Below, piece after piece: positions 25,195 to 33,144 of a DNA stretch of 64,000 nt. The notes below the pieces were generated by a model. The model worked only from the letters and a program-made list of their open reading frames with translations. It was not told the DNA's origin and made no database searches. Numbering within the stretch: position 1 is the first letter of the stretch; every line of letters starts with the position of its first letter. This DNA comes from Halosimplex aquaticum. Lineage in GTDB: Archaea > Halobacteriota > Halobacteria > Halobacteriales > Haloarculaceae. The translations under genes were made by a program, and so were the position numbers. The stretch is from the NCBI RefSeq assembly GCF_028747785.1, contig NZ_CP118158.1, positions 3,844,001 through 3,908,000 on the forward strand, written 5' to 3'.

Positions 25195-27087
25195 TCAGTC
25201 GCCGCTCGGACCGGCGCCGTCCTCGATGTCGCTGGCGCCGGTCTGGAAGACGAACTCGTGTTCCTCCTCGGTCTCGAAGTTGTTCAGCCCGTCGCCGAGG
25301 TACTGGGCGTAGCGGACCAGTTCCTCGGCGCGAGCGGACACCTCGGTGAGTTCGGCGGCCTGCTCTTCGGCGGCGCCGGCGACGTTCTCGCTCTCGGCCA
25401 TCGTCTCCTCACCGAGGTCGACCGCGGTCTCGACCAGGTCGGCCACTTCCCGGATCATGCGGAGCGACTCGTCGAGGTCGACGGCCTCCCCGTCGGATCC
25501 GGACGACTCGATGGCCTTGGCCACCGCGTCTACGTCCTCGGAGATCCGCCGGAGGCGCTCCTTCTGGTCGTAGGCGTCGTCGGAGATCTTCTGGATCGAC
25601 TCGGCGACCTGTTCGCTGGCGTCCCGGACCGTCTCCGCGCTCTGCTGGACGGCGCGGCCGCCCTCCTCGACCTGGACGGCGAAGCTCTTGAGCTGGCCGG
25701 TCGTCATCTCCAGTTCGGTCAGCATCTCGTTGAAGTCCTCGGCGATCCGGTCCATCGCCTCGTTCTCGCCGTCGGGCTCCATCCGCTGGGTGAGGTCGCC
25801 CCGCGCGCCTGCCTGCATGATCTCCGAGTACTCCTCGGCCGTCTCCTGGAGGTAGTCGCTCATCTCCATCGCCTCGGCGCGCGAGACCTCCGCCTCCTTG
25901 CGCGCCTGTTCGGCCTCGCGTATCTGGTCGCTGAGCGCGTCGCGCATCGACCCGAATGCCCCGTACAGCCGTCCGATGTTGTCGATCCGGCCGGTCTCGA
26001 TTGTCACGTCGAGGTTCCCCGCTTCCATCTGCTCGGCCTTGCCCGTCAGTCGGTCGATGGTGGTCGCCGTGTTGTACCCGAGCGCGGCGCCGATGGCGCC
26101 CATCAGCAGGACGGCGACGCCCGTCGCCACCAGGCCGAAGTCGGAGACGGTCTGGACGAACCCGAACACCTCGCCGGTCGGCGCGTGGACGAGCACCACC
26201 CAGTCGTCGGGCCCGTTGGTGATCGGGACCGGCGCGTAGCCGACGGCGTACTCCTCGTCGATGACGCCCGAGTGGGCCGGCATCTGTGCGCTCACGCCGC
26301 TGGATCCGGCCGGCATGTCGAGTGCAGCCCTGATCGGCTGTCGGGCGCGCTGGTCGCCGTAGGTGGAGAACAGCGCGGCCGGTTCCGCCGAGGACTCCTC
26401 GGCGCGCTCGTCGATCAGGACCTCCCCGTCGCCGTTGACGACCTGCGTGAACCCGTCCTCGGCGCGCTGGGCCCCCTGGAAGCGGCTCGCGAGGGCGTTC
26501 ACCGACGATTCGAGGACGAGATAGTGGTCACCGCCGCCGACGGGGCTCACGAAGCCGACGACGGCCCCGCTCTCGGTGTCGTACACCGAGGAGCTCTTGA
26601 CCTGCCCGAGGCTGCTGAACGAGAGGTCGGCGAGCCACTCGCGGTTCGTCCCCTCGAACGTCGCGCTCGCGTCGAACCGGGTGCTCGCGACGATGTCCAG
26701 GTGCTCGCTGGAGCCGTTCACCACGTGGAGCGCCGTGATGTCCGCCGAGTCGCTCTTGAGGTTACGAGCGGCCCGTTCCACGGTCGCGGGGTCGTCGGCC
26801 GTCCACACGTCGTTGTTCGACGCGAGGCGGACGCCCTGGCGGTTGCGTTCGTTCCACTGGTCGATTATCGTCGCCTCCTGGCTCGCGATGCCGCTGTACT
26901 CGCTCTCGACGCGGTCTCGCGTCTGCTCGGTGATCTGCGCGGTCGCGTAGACGCCCACCGACCCGATGGCGAGCCCCATCACCGACAGCACGATCAGGAA
27001 CTTGAGCGCGTAGCGCCGCCGGACGAAGTCCGGGGTGACCGCCCGTACCAGCCCCAGAACCGGCCCGGAGCTCCCGTCTCCGCTCAC
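25195..27087 (-). CDS. Transducer-like membrane protein with HAMP domains, signalling tip missing
   Basis: A 630-residue protein with TM1 at about 29-48, an extracellular Cache-like sensor at about 50-320, TM2 at about 330-352, then two HAMP-like segments (the second with GDLTQRMEPDGENEAMDRI). A helical cytoplasmic part resembles haloarchaeal Htr chemotaxis transducers. That coiled coil is only about 165 residues long. It goes from SAETVRDASEQVAESIQKI directly to ETMAESENVAGAAEEQ. I cannot see the conserved hairpin tip (ExxRxGExGRGFAVVA-type) that binds CheA and CheW. It may be a decayed transducer or a sensor with a different partner. GTG start. No che genes nearby. Confidence 0.8.
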   Translation of the reverse strand: MSGDGSSGPVLGLVRAVTPDFVRRRYALKFLIVLSVMGLAIGSVGVYATAQITEQTRDRVESEYSGIASQEATIIDQWNERNRQGVRLASNNDVWTADDPATVERAARNLKSDSADITALHVVNGSSEHLDIVASTRFDASATFEGTNREWLADLSFSSLGQVKSSSVYDTESGAVVGFVSPVGGGDHYLVLESSVNALASRFQGAQRAEDGFTQVVNGDGEVLIDERAEESSAEPAALFSTYGDQRARQPIRAALDMPAGSSGVSAQMPAHSGVIDEEYAVGYAPVPITNGPDDWVVLVHAPTGEVFGFVQTVSDFGLVATGVAVLLMGAIGAALGYNTATTIDRLTGKAEQMEAGNLDVTIETGRIDNIGRLYGAFGSMRDALSDQIREAEQARKEAEVSRAEAMEMSDYLQETAEEYSEIMQAGARGDLTQRMEPDGENEAMDRIAEDFNEMLTELEMTTGQLKSFAVQVEEGGRAVQQSAETVRDASEQVAESIQKISDDAYDQKERLRRISEDVDAVAKAIESSGSDGEAVDLDESLRMIREVADLVETAVDLGEETMAESENVAGAAEEQAAELTEVSARAEELVRYAQYLGDGLNNFETEEEHEFVFQTGASDIEDGAGPSGD

Positions 27088-27426
27088 CGCCGGTCACCCG
27101 ATTTGGCGACAGACGACAGTCGCGTCGCCCCGCCCGTCGGTCGGCACCGGGGCCGCCGCTCGTTCGCCGCGTCTGCGCCCGCTTCGATCCCGCGCCCGAA
27201 CTGCCCGCGTACACCCTGTACCATAACGAAAGTACATGTATTATACAGTTATATCAAGGCTTCGCCGCGTTGGCCGCTTCGGAGCGGTGAGGACGGCGAT
27301 TCGCCCCAGCGGCGTCCTGTCGCGATCCGGGACGCTCCGAACGGGCCGACCGACCGTCCGCGCAGTCGGCCGACGCGGTCGCGGTGGAATAACAGCACAC
27401 TTGCCGCCGGACGCTGAGATCCGACT

Positions 27427-28527
27427 ATGCAGATCAACGACCGCCACCACACGACCGAGGGGCGCGAGCGCGTGACGCTCGTCCCCGAGAGTCTGGACGA
27501 TCTGTGGCATCTCACGTACGTCGTCGAGCCGGGGGACCTGGTGGCCGGCGACACGACGCGGCGGATCCAGCGCAACGACGACGACATGCGCGACACGGGC
27601 GGCGAGCGCGAGCCCATGTGGATCGAGGTCGAGGTCGACGACGTCGAGTTCGCGAAGTTCGCCAACCGCCTGCGCGTCGGCGGCGTCATCGTCGACTGCT
27701 CCCGGGAGGACCAGCTCGATTTCCACCACACGCTCAACGTCGAGCCGCTCACCGAGATCGAGGTCGAGAAGGTGTGGAAACCCGACCAGGACGAGCGCCT
27801 CGCCGAGGCCGTCGAGGCGACCGAGAACCCCGACGTGGCCATCGCCACCGTCGAGGAGGGGCAGGCGTACGTCCACACCGTCGCCCAGTACGGGACGGAG
27901 GAGCGGGCGAGTCTCACCGGGTCGAGCGGGAAGGGCCAGTCGACGCTCACCGGCTCGATGGGGTCGAGCGGCGGCGGGAGTTCGCGCGAGGACCTCTACG
28001 AGGAACTCACGGCGGTGCTCGCCCGGATGGACGTCGACGCCGTCATCCTGGCGGGGCCTGGATTCACGAAACAGCAGGCGCTCGACTATATCGAGGACAA
28101 CGACCCCGATCTGGCGAGCCTGATCACGACCGTCGACACGGCGGGCGTCGGCGACCGCGGCGTCCACGAGGTGCTCAAGCGCGGCGCCGTCGACGAGGTC
28201 CAGACGCAGACGCGCATCTCGAAGGAGGCCGACCTCGTCGACGAACTGACCGAGCGCATCGCGAAGGGGACGGAAGTCGCCTACGGGCCGGAGCGAGTCG
28301 CGGAGGCCGCCGAGTTCGGTGCCATCGAGACGCTCCTGATCCTCGACGAGCGGCTGCGCGCCGAGCGCGGCGACGAGGGCGAGTGGGAGATCGACGTCGA
28401 CGACGTCATCGAGACCACCGAGCAGAAGGGCGGCGAGGTGACCGTCTTCTCCGGCGAGTTCGACCCCGGCCAGCAGCTCCGGAACCTCGGCGGGATCGCC
28501 GCGCTGCTGCGTTACCGCATCGACTGA
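27427..28527 (+). CDS. pelA: mRNA surveillance protein Pelota
   Basis: A 366-residue archaeal Pelota (Dom34 homologue). It works with an EF-Tu-like GTPase (aABCE1/aEF1A system) to free ribosomes stalled on mRNA. The N-terminal Sm-like domain begins [21 protein letters not shown]. The middle and C-terminal domains contain [26 protein letters not shown] and the late [18 protein letters not shown] Ser/Gly-rich loop at about 160-190 (SSGKGQ...SSGGGSS) is a low-complexity linker. Cytoplasmic. ATG start. Confidence 0.93.
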   Translation: MQINDRHHTTEGRERVTLVPESLDDLWHLTYVVEPGDLVAGDTTRRIQRNDDDMRDTGGEREPMWIEVEVDDVEFAKFANRLRVGGVIVDCSREDQLDFHHTLNVEPLTEIEVEKVWKPDQDERLAEAVEATENPDVAIATVEEGQAYVHTVAQYGTEERASLTGSSGKGQSTLTGSMGSSGGGSSREDLYEELTAVLARMDVDAVILAGPGFTKQQALDYIEDNDPDLASLITTVDTAGVGDRGVHEVLKRGAVDEVQTQTRISKEADLVDELTERIAKGTEVAYGPERVAEAAEFGAIETLLILDERLRAERGDEGEWEIDVDDVIETTEQKGGEVTVFSGEFDPGQQLRNLGGIAALLRYRID

Positions 28528-28639
28528 TCGGTGCCGACAGAGGCGGTTCGGACTGCGGGGATCTCATCGCTGATAACGCCGCCGAAACGGCTTTCTGACC
28601 GGTGTCGGAACTGTCATCAATAACCGTCCAGGGGAGCCG

Positions 28640-29815
28640 ATGGGATTCGAACAACGCCAGGACTTCGCGCGGCAGGTGGCCGACCTCAACAAGTACGGAC
28701 AGGCGCTCAACCAGTGCGAGACGGTCGACGAGGTGGTCTCGCTCACGCTGGAGGCTATCACCATCCTGTTCGAACTGACCGACGTGACCGTGATCGAGGT
28801 CCGCGGGTGCGGCGACGCGGACAGCGACCTACGCGTCGCCGGGAGCACGAACCCGGATATCTCTGCCGGCTCGCCGCCGAGCGACGTGGCCCGTCGGGCG
28901 TACGAGACCGGCGACACGGTCGTCCTCAGCGGCGACGAAGCCGGGATCGAGACCGATTCGGACACCACGGCGACGCTCGCCGTCCCCGAGGGGATCGTCG
29001 ACGAGACGATCTGCGTGATCGTCGTCCGGTCGTCGACCGTCGAGGAGTTCGGCGACGGGTTCGTCCGCCCGATGGAGATCCTGGCGACCCACGCCGCGAC
29101 GGCGATCAGCAACATCCGGTCGCGCGAGCGTCTCGAACGCGCCAGACGGGACCTGGAGACCCGCAAGGAGATGATCGAGCTGTACGACCGGCTGCTCCGC
29201 CACGACATCGGCAACGATCTGCAGGTCATCGTCGGTTTCGCCGACGCCGTCGCCGACAGCGTGGAGGACGACCGGGCCGCCGAGTACGTCGGGAAGATCC
29301 AGCGCGCCGCCGCCAACTCCGCCGACCTCGTCGACCGCGCCGGCGACCTCGTCTCGACGCTCGAAGCCCAGCGCGAACCCGAAGCCAGAAAGCTGCGCCC
29401 GCTCCTCGAACGAGCGGTCGCCGACGCGACCGACCAGCACCGGTCCCTCTCGGTCGAGTTCGACGGCGGCGACTTCGACCACCGCGTCTACGCCGGCGAC
29501 CTGATCGACTCCGTGTTCGGGAACGTCCTCTCGAACGCCGCGGTCCACAACGATCGCGACGTGAGCGTCCGGCTGTCCGCCGTCGAATCGACCGCGGACG
29601 ACGTCACCGTCGGCGTGGCCGACGACGGCGCGGGCATCCCCCCCGACATCCGCGACGACATCTTCGAGATGGGCGTCAAGGGCGCGGACAGCCAGGGCAC
29701 CGGGTTCGGGTTGGGGTTCGTCCGCGCGCTGGGGGAGTCCTACGGCGGCGCCGTCGCGGTCGGCGAGAGCGACGCCGGCGGCGCGGAGTTCCAGATCACG
29801 CTCGAACGCGCCTGA
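28640..29815 (+). CDS. Soluble GAF-domain sensor histidine kinase
   Basis: A 391-residue two-component kinase with no membrane segment. A GAF-like domain spans about 30-165. A short linker and the phospho-acceptor H188 follow in LLRHDIGNDLQVIVGF, the haloarchaeal H-box. An HATPase_c domain then carries NVLSNAAVHND (N-box), DDGAGIPPDIRDDIFE (G1) and GTGFGLGFVRAL (G2). It is a cytoplasmic sensor, probably of redox state or a small ligand. No response regulator is adjacent; the nearest in the window is the HalX regulator at 58825, 29 kb away. ATG start. Confidence 0.9.
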   Translation: MGFEQRQDFARQVADLNKYGQALNQCETVDEVVSLTLEAITILFELTDVTVIEVRGCGDADSDLRVAGSTNPDISAGSPPSDVARRAYETGDTVVLSGDEAGIETDSDTTATLAVPEGIVDETICVIVVRSSTVEEFGDGFVRPMEILATHAATAISNIRSRERLERARRDLETRKEMIELYDRLLRHDIGNDLQVIVGFADAVADSVEDDRAAEYVGKIQRAAANSADLVDRAGDLVSTLEAQREPEARKLRPLLERAVADATDQHRSLSVEFDGGDFDHRVYAGDLIDSVFGNVLSNAAVHNDRDVSVRLSAVESTADDVTVGVADDGAGIPPDIRDDIFEMGVKGADSQGTGFGLGFVRALGESYGGAVAVGESDAGGAEFQITLERA

Positions 29816-29895
29816 GTCGCAGAGATCTTCGCAGCCGATCCAGTCGCAACCGACGTTTATGCCCGCGGCGGCCGACGCTTCGATCGGGACCCACC

Positions 29896-30348
29896 ATGGA
29901 GAACGTAACCGGCGACTGGACGCGCGAGCGGGCCGAACAGTTCCTCGACGAGCGGGCGATCCCGATCCGGCTCGCGATGCAGACGCCGGACGGCGGGCTC
30001 TGGATGCTCTCGCTGTGGTACCGCTATCGCGATGGCAACCTGGAGTGTGCGACCGGCGCGAAGGCGAAGGTGGTCCGATACCTCCGGGAGAACCCCGCGG
30101 TCGCCTTCGAGATCTCGACCAACGAGCCGCCGTATCGCGGCGTCCGCGGCGCCGGCACCGCGTCGGTTTCGCCCGACGAGGACAAGGCGGTCCTGCGGGC
30201 GCTCGTCGACCGGTACCTCGGCGACCGCGACAGCGGACTGGCGGAGTCGCTGCTCTCGCCCGAGCGCGACGAGGTCGCTATCGAAATCGACGTCGACCGG
30301 GCGTACACCTGGGACTTCTCAGACCGGATGCAGGCCCGCGAGGACTGA
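29896..30348 (+). CDS. Pyridoxamine 5'-phosphate oxidase-like flavin-binding protein
   Basis: A 150-residue split-barrel protein. It shows RAIPIRLAMQTPDGGLWMLSLWYRYRDG (FMN/phosphate-facing strands), then YLRENPAVAFEISTNEPPYRGVRGAGTA and the C-terminal Glu/Trp-rich EIDVDRAYTWDFS. This is the layout of the PNPOx-like / F420-dependent reductase superfamily. It could bind FMN or F420 and act in detoxification. ATG start gives MENVTGDWTRERAEQF. It follows the kinase gene on the same strand. Confidence 0.83.
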   Translation: MENVTGDWTRERAEQFLDERAIPIRLAMQTPDGGLWMLSLWYRYRDGNLECATGAKAKVVRYLRENPAVAFEISTNEPPYRGVRGAGTASVSPDEDKAVLRALVDRYLGDRDSGLAESLLSPERDEVAIEIDVDRAYTWDFSDRMQARED

Positions 30349-30386
30349 CGAACCGAACGTCCAGAGGGCGGCGCTCAGTCCCGACT

Positions 30387-30821
30387 TCAGCGAGTCGCAG
30401 AGTGGGTCGTCCCGAGCGTGGCCGTCAACTGCTCGTGCGTCCGGAGGCCCGCGCGGAAGCGCTCGACGATCGCCGACTGGTGGGTCGGGCACGCGGTGAT
30501 AACGACGCCCCCGTCCTGGACCGGAACGAGCGGGTGAGAGGAGTCGTACCGGGCGTTGCGACAGCCGGGACAGCGGACCCCGCCGGCCGGCAGGTGGTCG
30601 AGGAGGTCGGCGGAGTCCTCGCTGGTCAGTCCGCAGACCGCGGTGAACTCCTGCAAGTGGTCGTCGCAGCTGAGAACGGGGATCGTGAGCTGATCGAGGA
30701 GGAGGAAGGAGACCGTCTGCTGGCTCTCCGATTCGAACGCCGACCGACACGCCTCACAGCGGACGGGGGGCTCCGTCCCGCCGTCGTCCGCCTGCGGGAG
30801 TTCGAGTTCTGTCGACGGCAT
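30387..30821 (-). CDS. Tandem CxxC/CxxH zinc-module protein
   Basis: A 144-residue soluble protein with two similar zinc-ligand modules: C22-x2-C25 ... C52-x2-H55 and C84-x2-C87 ... C111-x2-H114. Each module starts VRCxxCR and ends with CxxH followed by a hydrophobic helix, so it looks like an internal duplication. I do not recognise the family. Possible roles are nucleic-acid or protein binding. ATG start. The gene lies convergent to the flavin-binding protein gene, with 38 bp between the two stop codons. Confidence 0.62.
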   Translation of the reverse strand: MPSTELELPQADDGGTEPPVRCEACRSAFESESQQTVSFLLLDQLTIPVLSCDDHLQEFTAVCGLTSEDSADLLDHLPAGGVRCPGCRNARYDSSHPLVPVQDGGVVITACPTHQSAIVERFRAGLRTHEQLTATLGTTHSATR

Positions 30822-30952
30822 CTATCTACTTCGGGGGGCTCCCACACGGGTAAGTGATCGGGTCCGACCCGTCACGGCGCTTCTTCTGACTCTGTCGCGG
30901 CGCTGTCGGGCGTTCTCCGGCGTGAGACGGCGTCGGTCGGACGCGTATCGGC

Positions 30953-31735
30953 TCACTCGATGTCGAGCGAGAGCCCGTCGGACGCGAAGCGGACGTCGCC
31001 GCCGTAGCGCTCGGCGATCGAGTCCAGCATCGCCTCGTGCTCGCCGTCGGTGTGCGGGTAGAGGTGCGTCAGGTAGACGCGGCCGACGTGCGCGTCTGCG
31101 TCCGCGAGCACCGCGCCGAGTTCGCTCGGCGTCGGGTGATTGTCCACGTCGACGCTGTCCGGGAACGAACAGTCGTGGGCCAGGACCGCGGCGCCGTCGG
31201 CGAACTCGATCAGGTCGGTGAACGCCTCGGTGTCGCCGCTGAAGACGAACGCGGGCACGTTGCCGTCGCTGTCGGCGGAATCAGCCGCTCCGGCCGCCAC
31301 GAACCGGTAGGCGAGGCAGTACATCGAGTGGCGGACTTCCATCGCGGATACCTCGAACCCGGCGAGCGAGAACGATCCCGGACCGACCTCCCGGAAGGAG
31401 AGGTCCATTCGGTCCTGCATGTAGTCGTGGACCTCCAGCAGGTCGGTGACAAGGTCCTCGGTCCCGTCGGGTCCAGCGACGGTGAAGTCGGTCTCTCCCG
31501 CCAGCCACCGCGCCTTCAGGAGCGGAAGCAGGTCCGAGACGTGGTCGAGGTGATGGTGGGTCAGGAGGACGGCGTCGATGTCGTCGTAGCCCACGCCGGT
31601 CCGCTGGAGGCCGTGGAGGGCGCCGCTGCCGCAGTCGACCAGCAGGTTCCCGCCGTCGGCCTCCAGCAGGAGACCTGTCTGGAACCGCTCGCCGGTCGGC
31701 ATCGCGCTGCCGGTGCCCAGGAAAGTGACGCGCAT
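30953..31735 (-). CDS. Metallo-beta-lactamase-fold hydrolase (RNase Z-like)
   Basis: A 260-residue MBL-fold hydrolase with H60-x-H62-x-D64-H65 (THHHLDHVSD), a later metal ligand in VFSGDTEAFTDL and AHDCSFPDS, and a closing His in VYLTHLYPHTDGEH. It resembles ribonuclease Z / arylsulfatase-like members, which are found as tRNA 3' endonucleases or phosphodiesterases. The window also has a tRNA gene but not nearby. Whether it is tRNA-processing or a general phosphodiesterase is open. ATG start. Confidence 0.85.
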   Translation of the reverse strand: MRVTFLGTGSAMPTGERFQTGLLLEADGGNLLVDCGSGALHGLQRTGVGYDDIDAVLLTHHHLDHVSDLLPLLKARWLAGETDFTVAGPDGTEDLVTDLLEVHDYMQDRMDLSFREVGPGSFSLAGFEVSAMEVRHSMYCLAYRFVAAGAADSADSDGNVPAFVFSGDTEAFTDLIEFADGAAVLAHDCSFPDSVDVDNHPTPSELGAVLADADAHVGRVYLTHLYPHTDGEHEAMLDSIAERYGGDVRFASDGLSLDIE

Positions 31736-31810
31736 ACCCGGCGTTCGTCCCCCGGGGGAATAGACCTTCCTCGACGGGCACCGGAGCGGGATACCCGCCC
31801 CGGGTCTCGA

Positions 31811-32710
31811 TCACCCCGTCGCCCGGTCGCCGACCCGGTCCAGCGTCGACTGGATCTCCTCGCGCTCGTCGGGATCGGGGAGTTCGAGCGGTGGACGCAC
31901 TTCGGGGTCGTCGATCAGGCCCTCGTGGGCGAGCATGACCTTCGTCGCGCCGGAGAAGCCGTATTGGGAGCCGCAGCGAAAGAGCGGGTCGACGGCGTGA
32001 CGCTGCAGGCCGCGGGCGCGGTCGTGGTCGCCGGCACGGGTGGATTCGACGGCCTCCGTGACCGCCTCCGGGATGACGTGCGAGACGGAGTTGACGCCGG
32101 CGTCCATGCCCATGTACAGCCCCGGGACGAGCTGGCCGTCGAACCCCTGTAGCACCTCGAAGTCGTCGGGGACGCGGTCGAGCACGTCTGTCACGTGGGT
32201 CAGGTCGCCGCTTGTGTCCTTGAGACCGACGACCGACTCGCGCTCGGCCAGCGCCTCGACCGTCTCCGGGGCGATTTCCTCGTTGACGACCGAGGGGATG
32301 TTGTAGAGGTAGATCGGGATGGGACTGTCGGCGACGACCCGCTCGAAGAAGGCCTGGTTGCTCGACGGCTCCGACGCCGTGACGTAGTACGGCGAGACGG
32401 TCAGCGCGGCGTCGGCGCCGGCCGCGGCCACGTCGGCGATCCGCCCACGGACCGTCTCGACGGCCGTCCCCGCGGCGCCGGCGACGACGGGCGCGTCCGA
32501 CGGCGCGACTTCGACCGTCGTCTCGACGACCTCGGTGCGTTCCTCCTGGGTCAGGCTAGCGAACTCGCCGGTGGTTCCGCAGGGGACGAACCCGTCGACG
32601 CCGCGGTCGGCGAGGTGGTTCACGACGGTGGCGAGCGCGTCGTGGTCGACGGCGCCGTCGTCGAAGGGCGTTACGAGCGGACAGAGCACCCGCGTGGCGT
32701 TCGAGAGCAC
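31811..32710 (-). CDS. Dihydrodipicolinate synthase/N-acetylneuraminate lyase family protein
   Basis: A 299-residue class I aldolase-type TIM barrel. GTTGE is at residues 45-49, the catalytic Tyr Y136 in IYLYNIPS and the Schiff-base lysine K164 in GLKDTSGD. The family includes DapA (lysine/DAP pathway), sugar-acid aldolases and NAL lyases. No lysine-biosynthesis genes are adjacent. In haloarchaea several members act on 2-keto-3-deoxy sugar acids, so DapA itself is not certain. GTG start gives VLSNATRVLCPLV; the longer frame upstream is not required. Confidence 0.88.
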   Translation of the reverse strand: MLSNATRVLCPLVTPFDDGAVDHDALATVVNHLADRGVDGFVPCGTTGEFASLTQEERTEVVETTVEVAPSDAPVVAGAAGTAVETVRGRIADVAAAGADAALTVSPYYVTASEPSSNQAFFERVVADSPIPIYLYNIPSVVNEEIAPETVEALAERESVVGLKDTSGDLTHVTDVLDRVPDDFEVLQGFDGQLVPGLYMGMDAGVNSVSHVIPEAVTEAVESTRAGDHDRARGLQRHAVDPLFRCGSQYGFSGATKVMLAHEGLIDDPEVRPPLELPDPDEREEIQSTLDRVGDRATG

Positions 32711-32830
32711 GTGATCAGTTGGGTCGCCAGCCTCTTGGGCCTGTCCGCGACCCCGCGACGCCGCGAGATCGCCCCCGTCAAAAGCTGTCGCCGCACAAGA
32801 CATTTGGGTACAGCGCGACGACGTGACGCC

Positions 32831-33037
32831 ATGGGATTCCGAATCGACTCCCCGCTCTCGAAGGTGGCCGGGTTGCTGTTCGCGACGGTGGCGCTCGGAT
32901 ACGTCGTGATCCGCGAGGCCTGGGGATTCCGGTTCGACGCGTTCGGCGGCGGCCCGGTCGGGACCGCGCTGGCGGTCCTCGCGGTCTTGATCCTCGCGAT
33001 CCTCCTGATCACGACCGACAACGCGTTCGAGGGGTGA
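32831..33037 (+). CDS. Small two-helix membrane protein
   Basis: A 68-residue protein with hydrophobic helices at about 10-28 (SKVAGLLFATVALGYVVI) and 41-60 (PVGTALAVLAVLILAILLI), and short polar ends. It probably spans the membrane twice. No family recognised. ATG start. The DapA-family gene runs away from it on the other strand. Confidence 0.55.
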   Translation: MGFRIDSPLSKVAGLLFATVALGYVVIREAWGFRFDAFGGGPVGTALAVLAVLILAILLITTDNAFEG

Positions 33038-33144
33038 CGCTGCCGATCGTCGCCAGAACCGGGGCTCTCGCACCCGGGACCACTTTCACTCCGCTGTCCA
33101 AACCCACTTGACGGCGCGGCCCTAACGGTAGCCACGAGGCCCGA

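Noticed and set aside
31811..33073. A long upstream extension of the DapA-family gene
   Set aside because: The extension (beyond 32710) lacks the family and overlaps the small membrane gene on the other strand.
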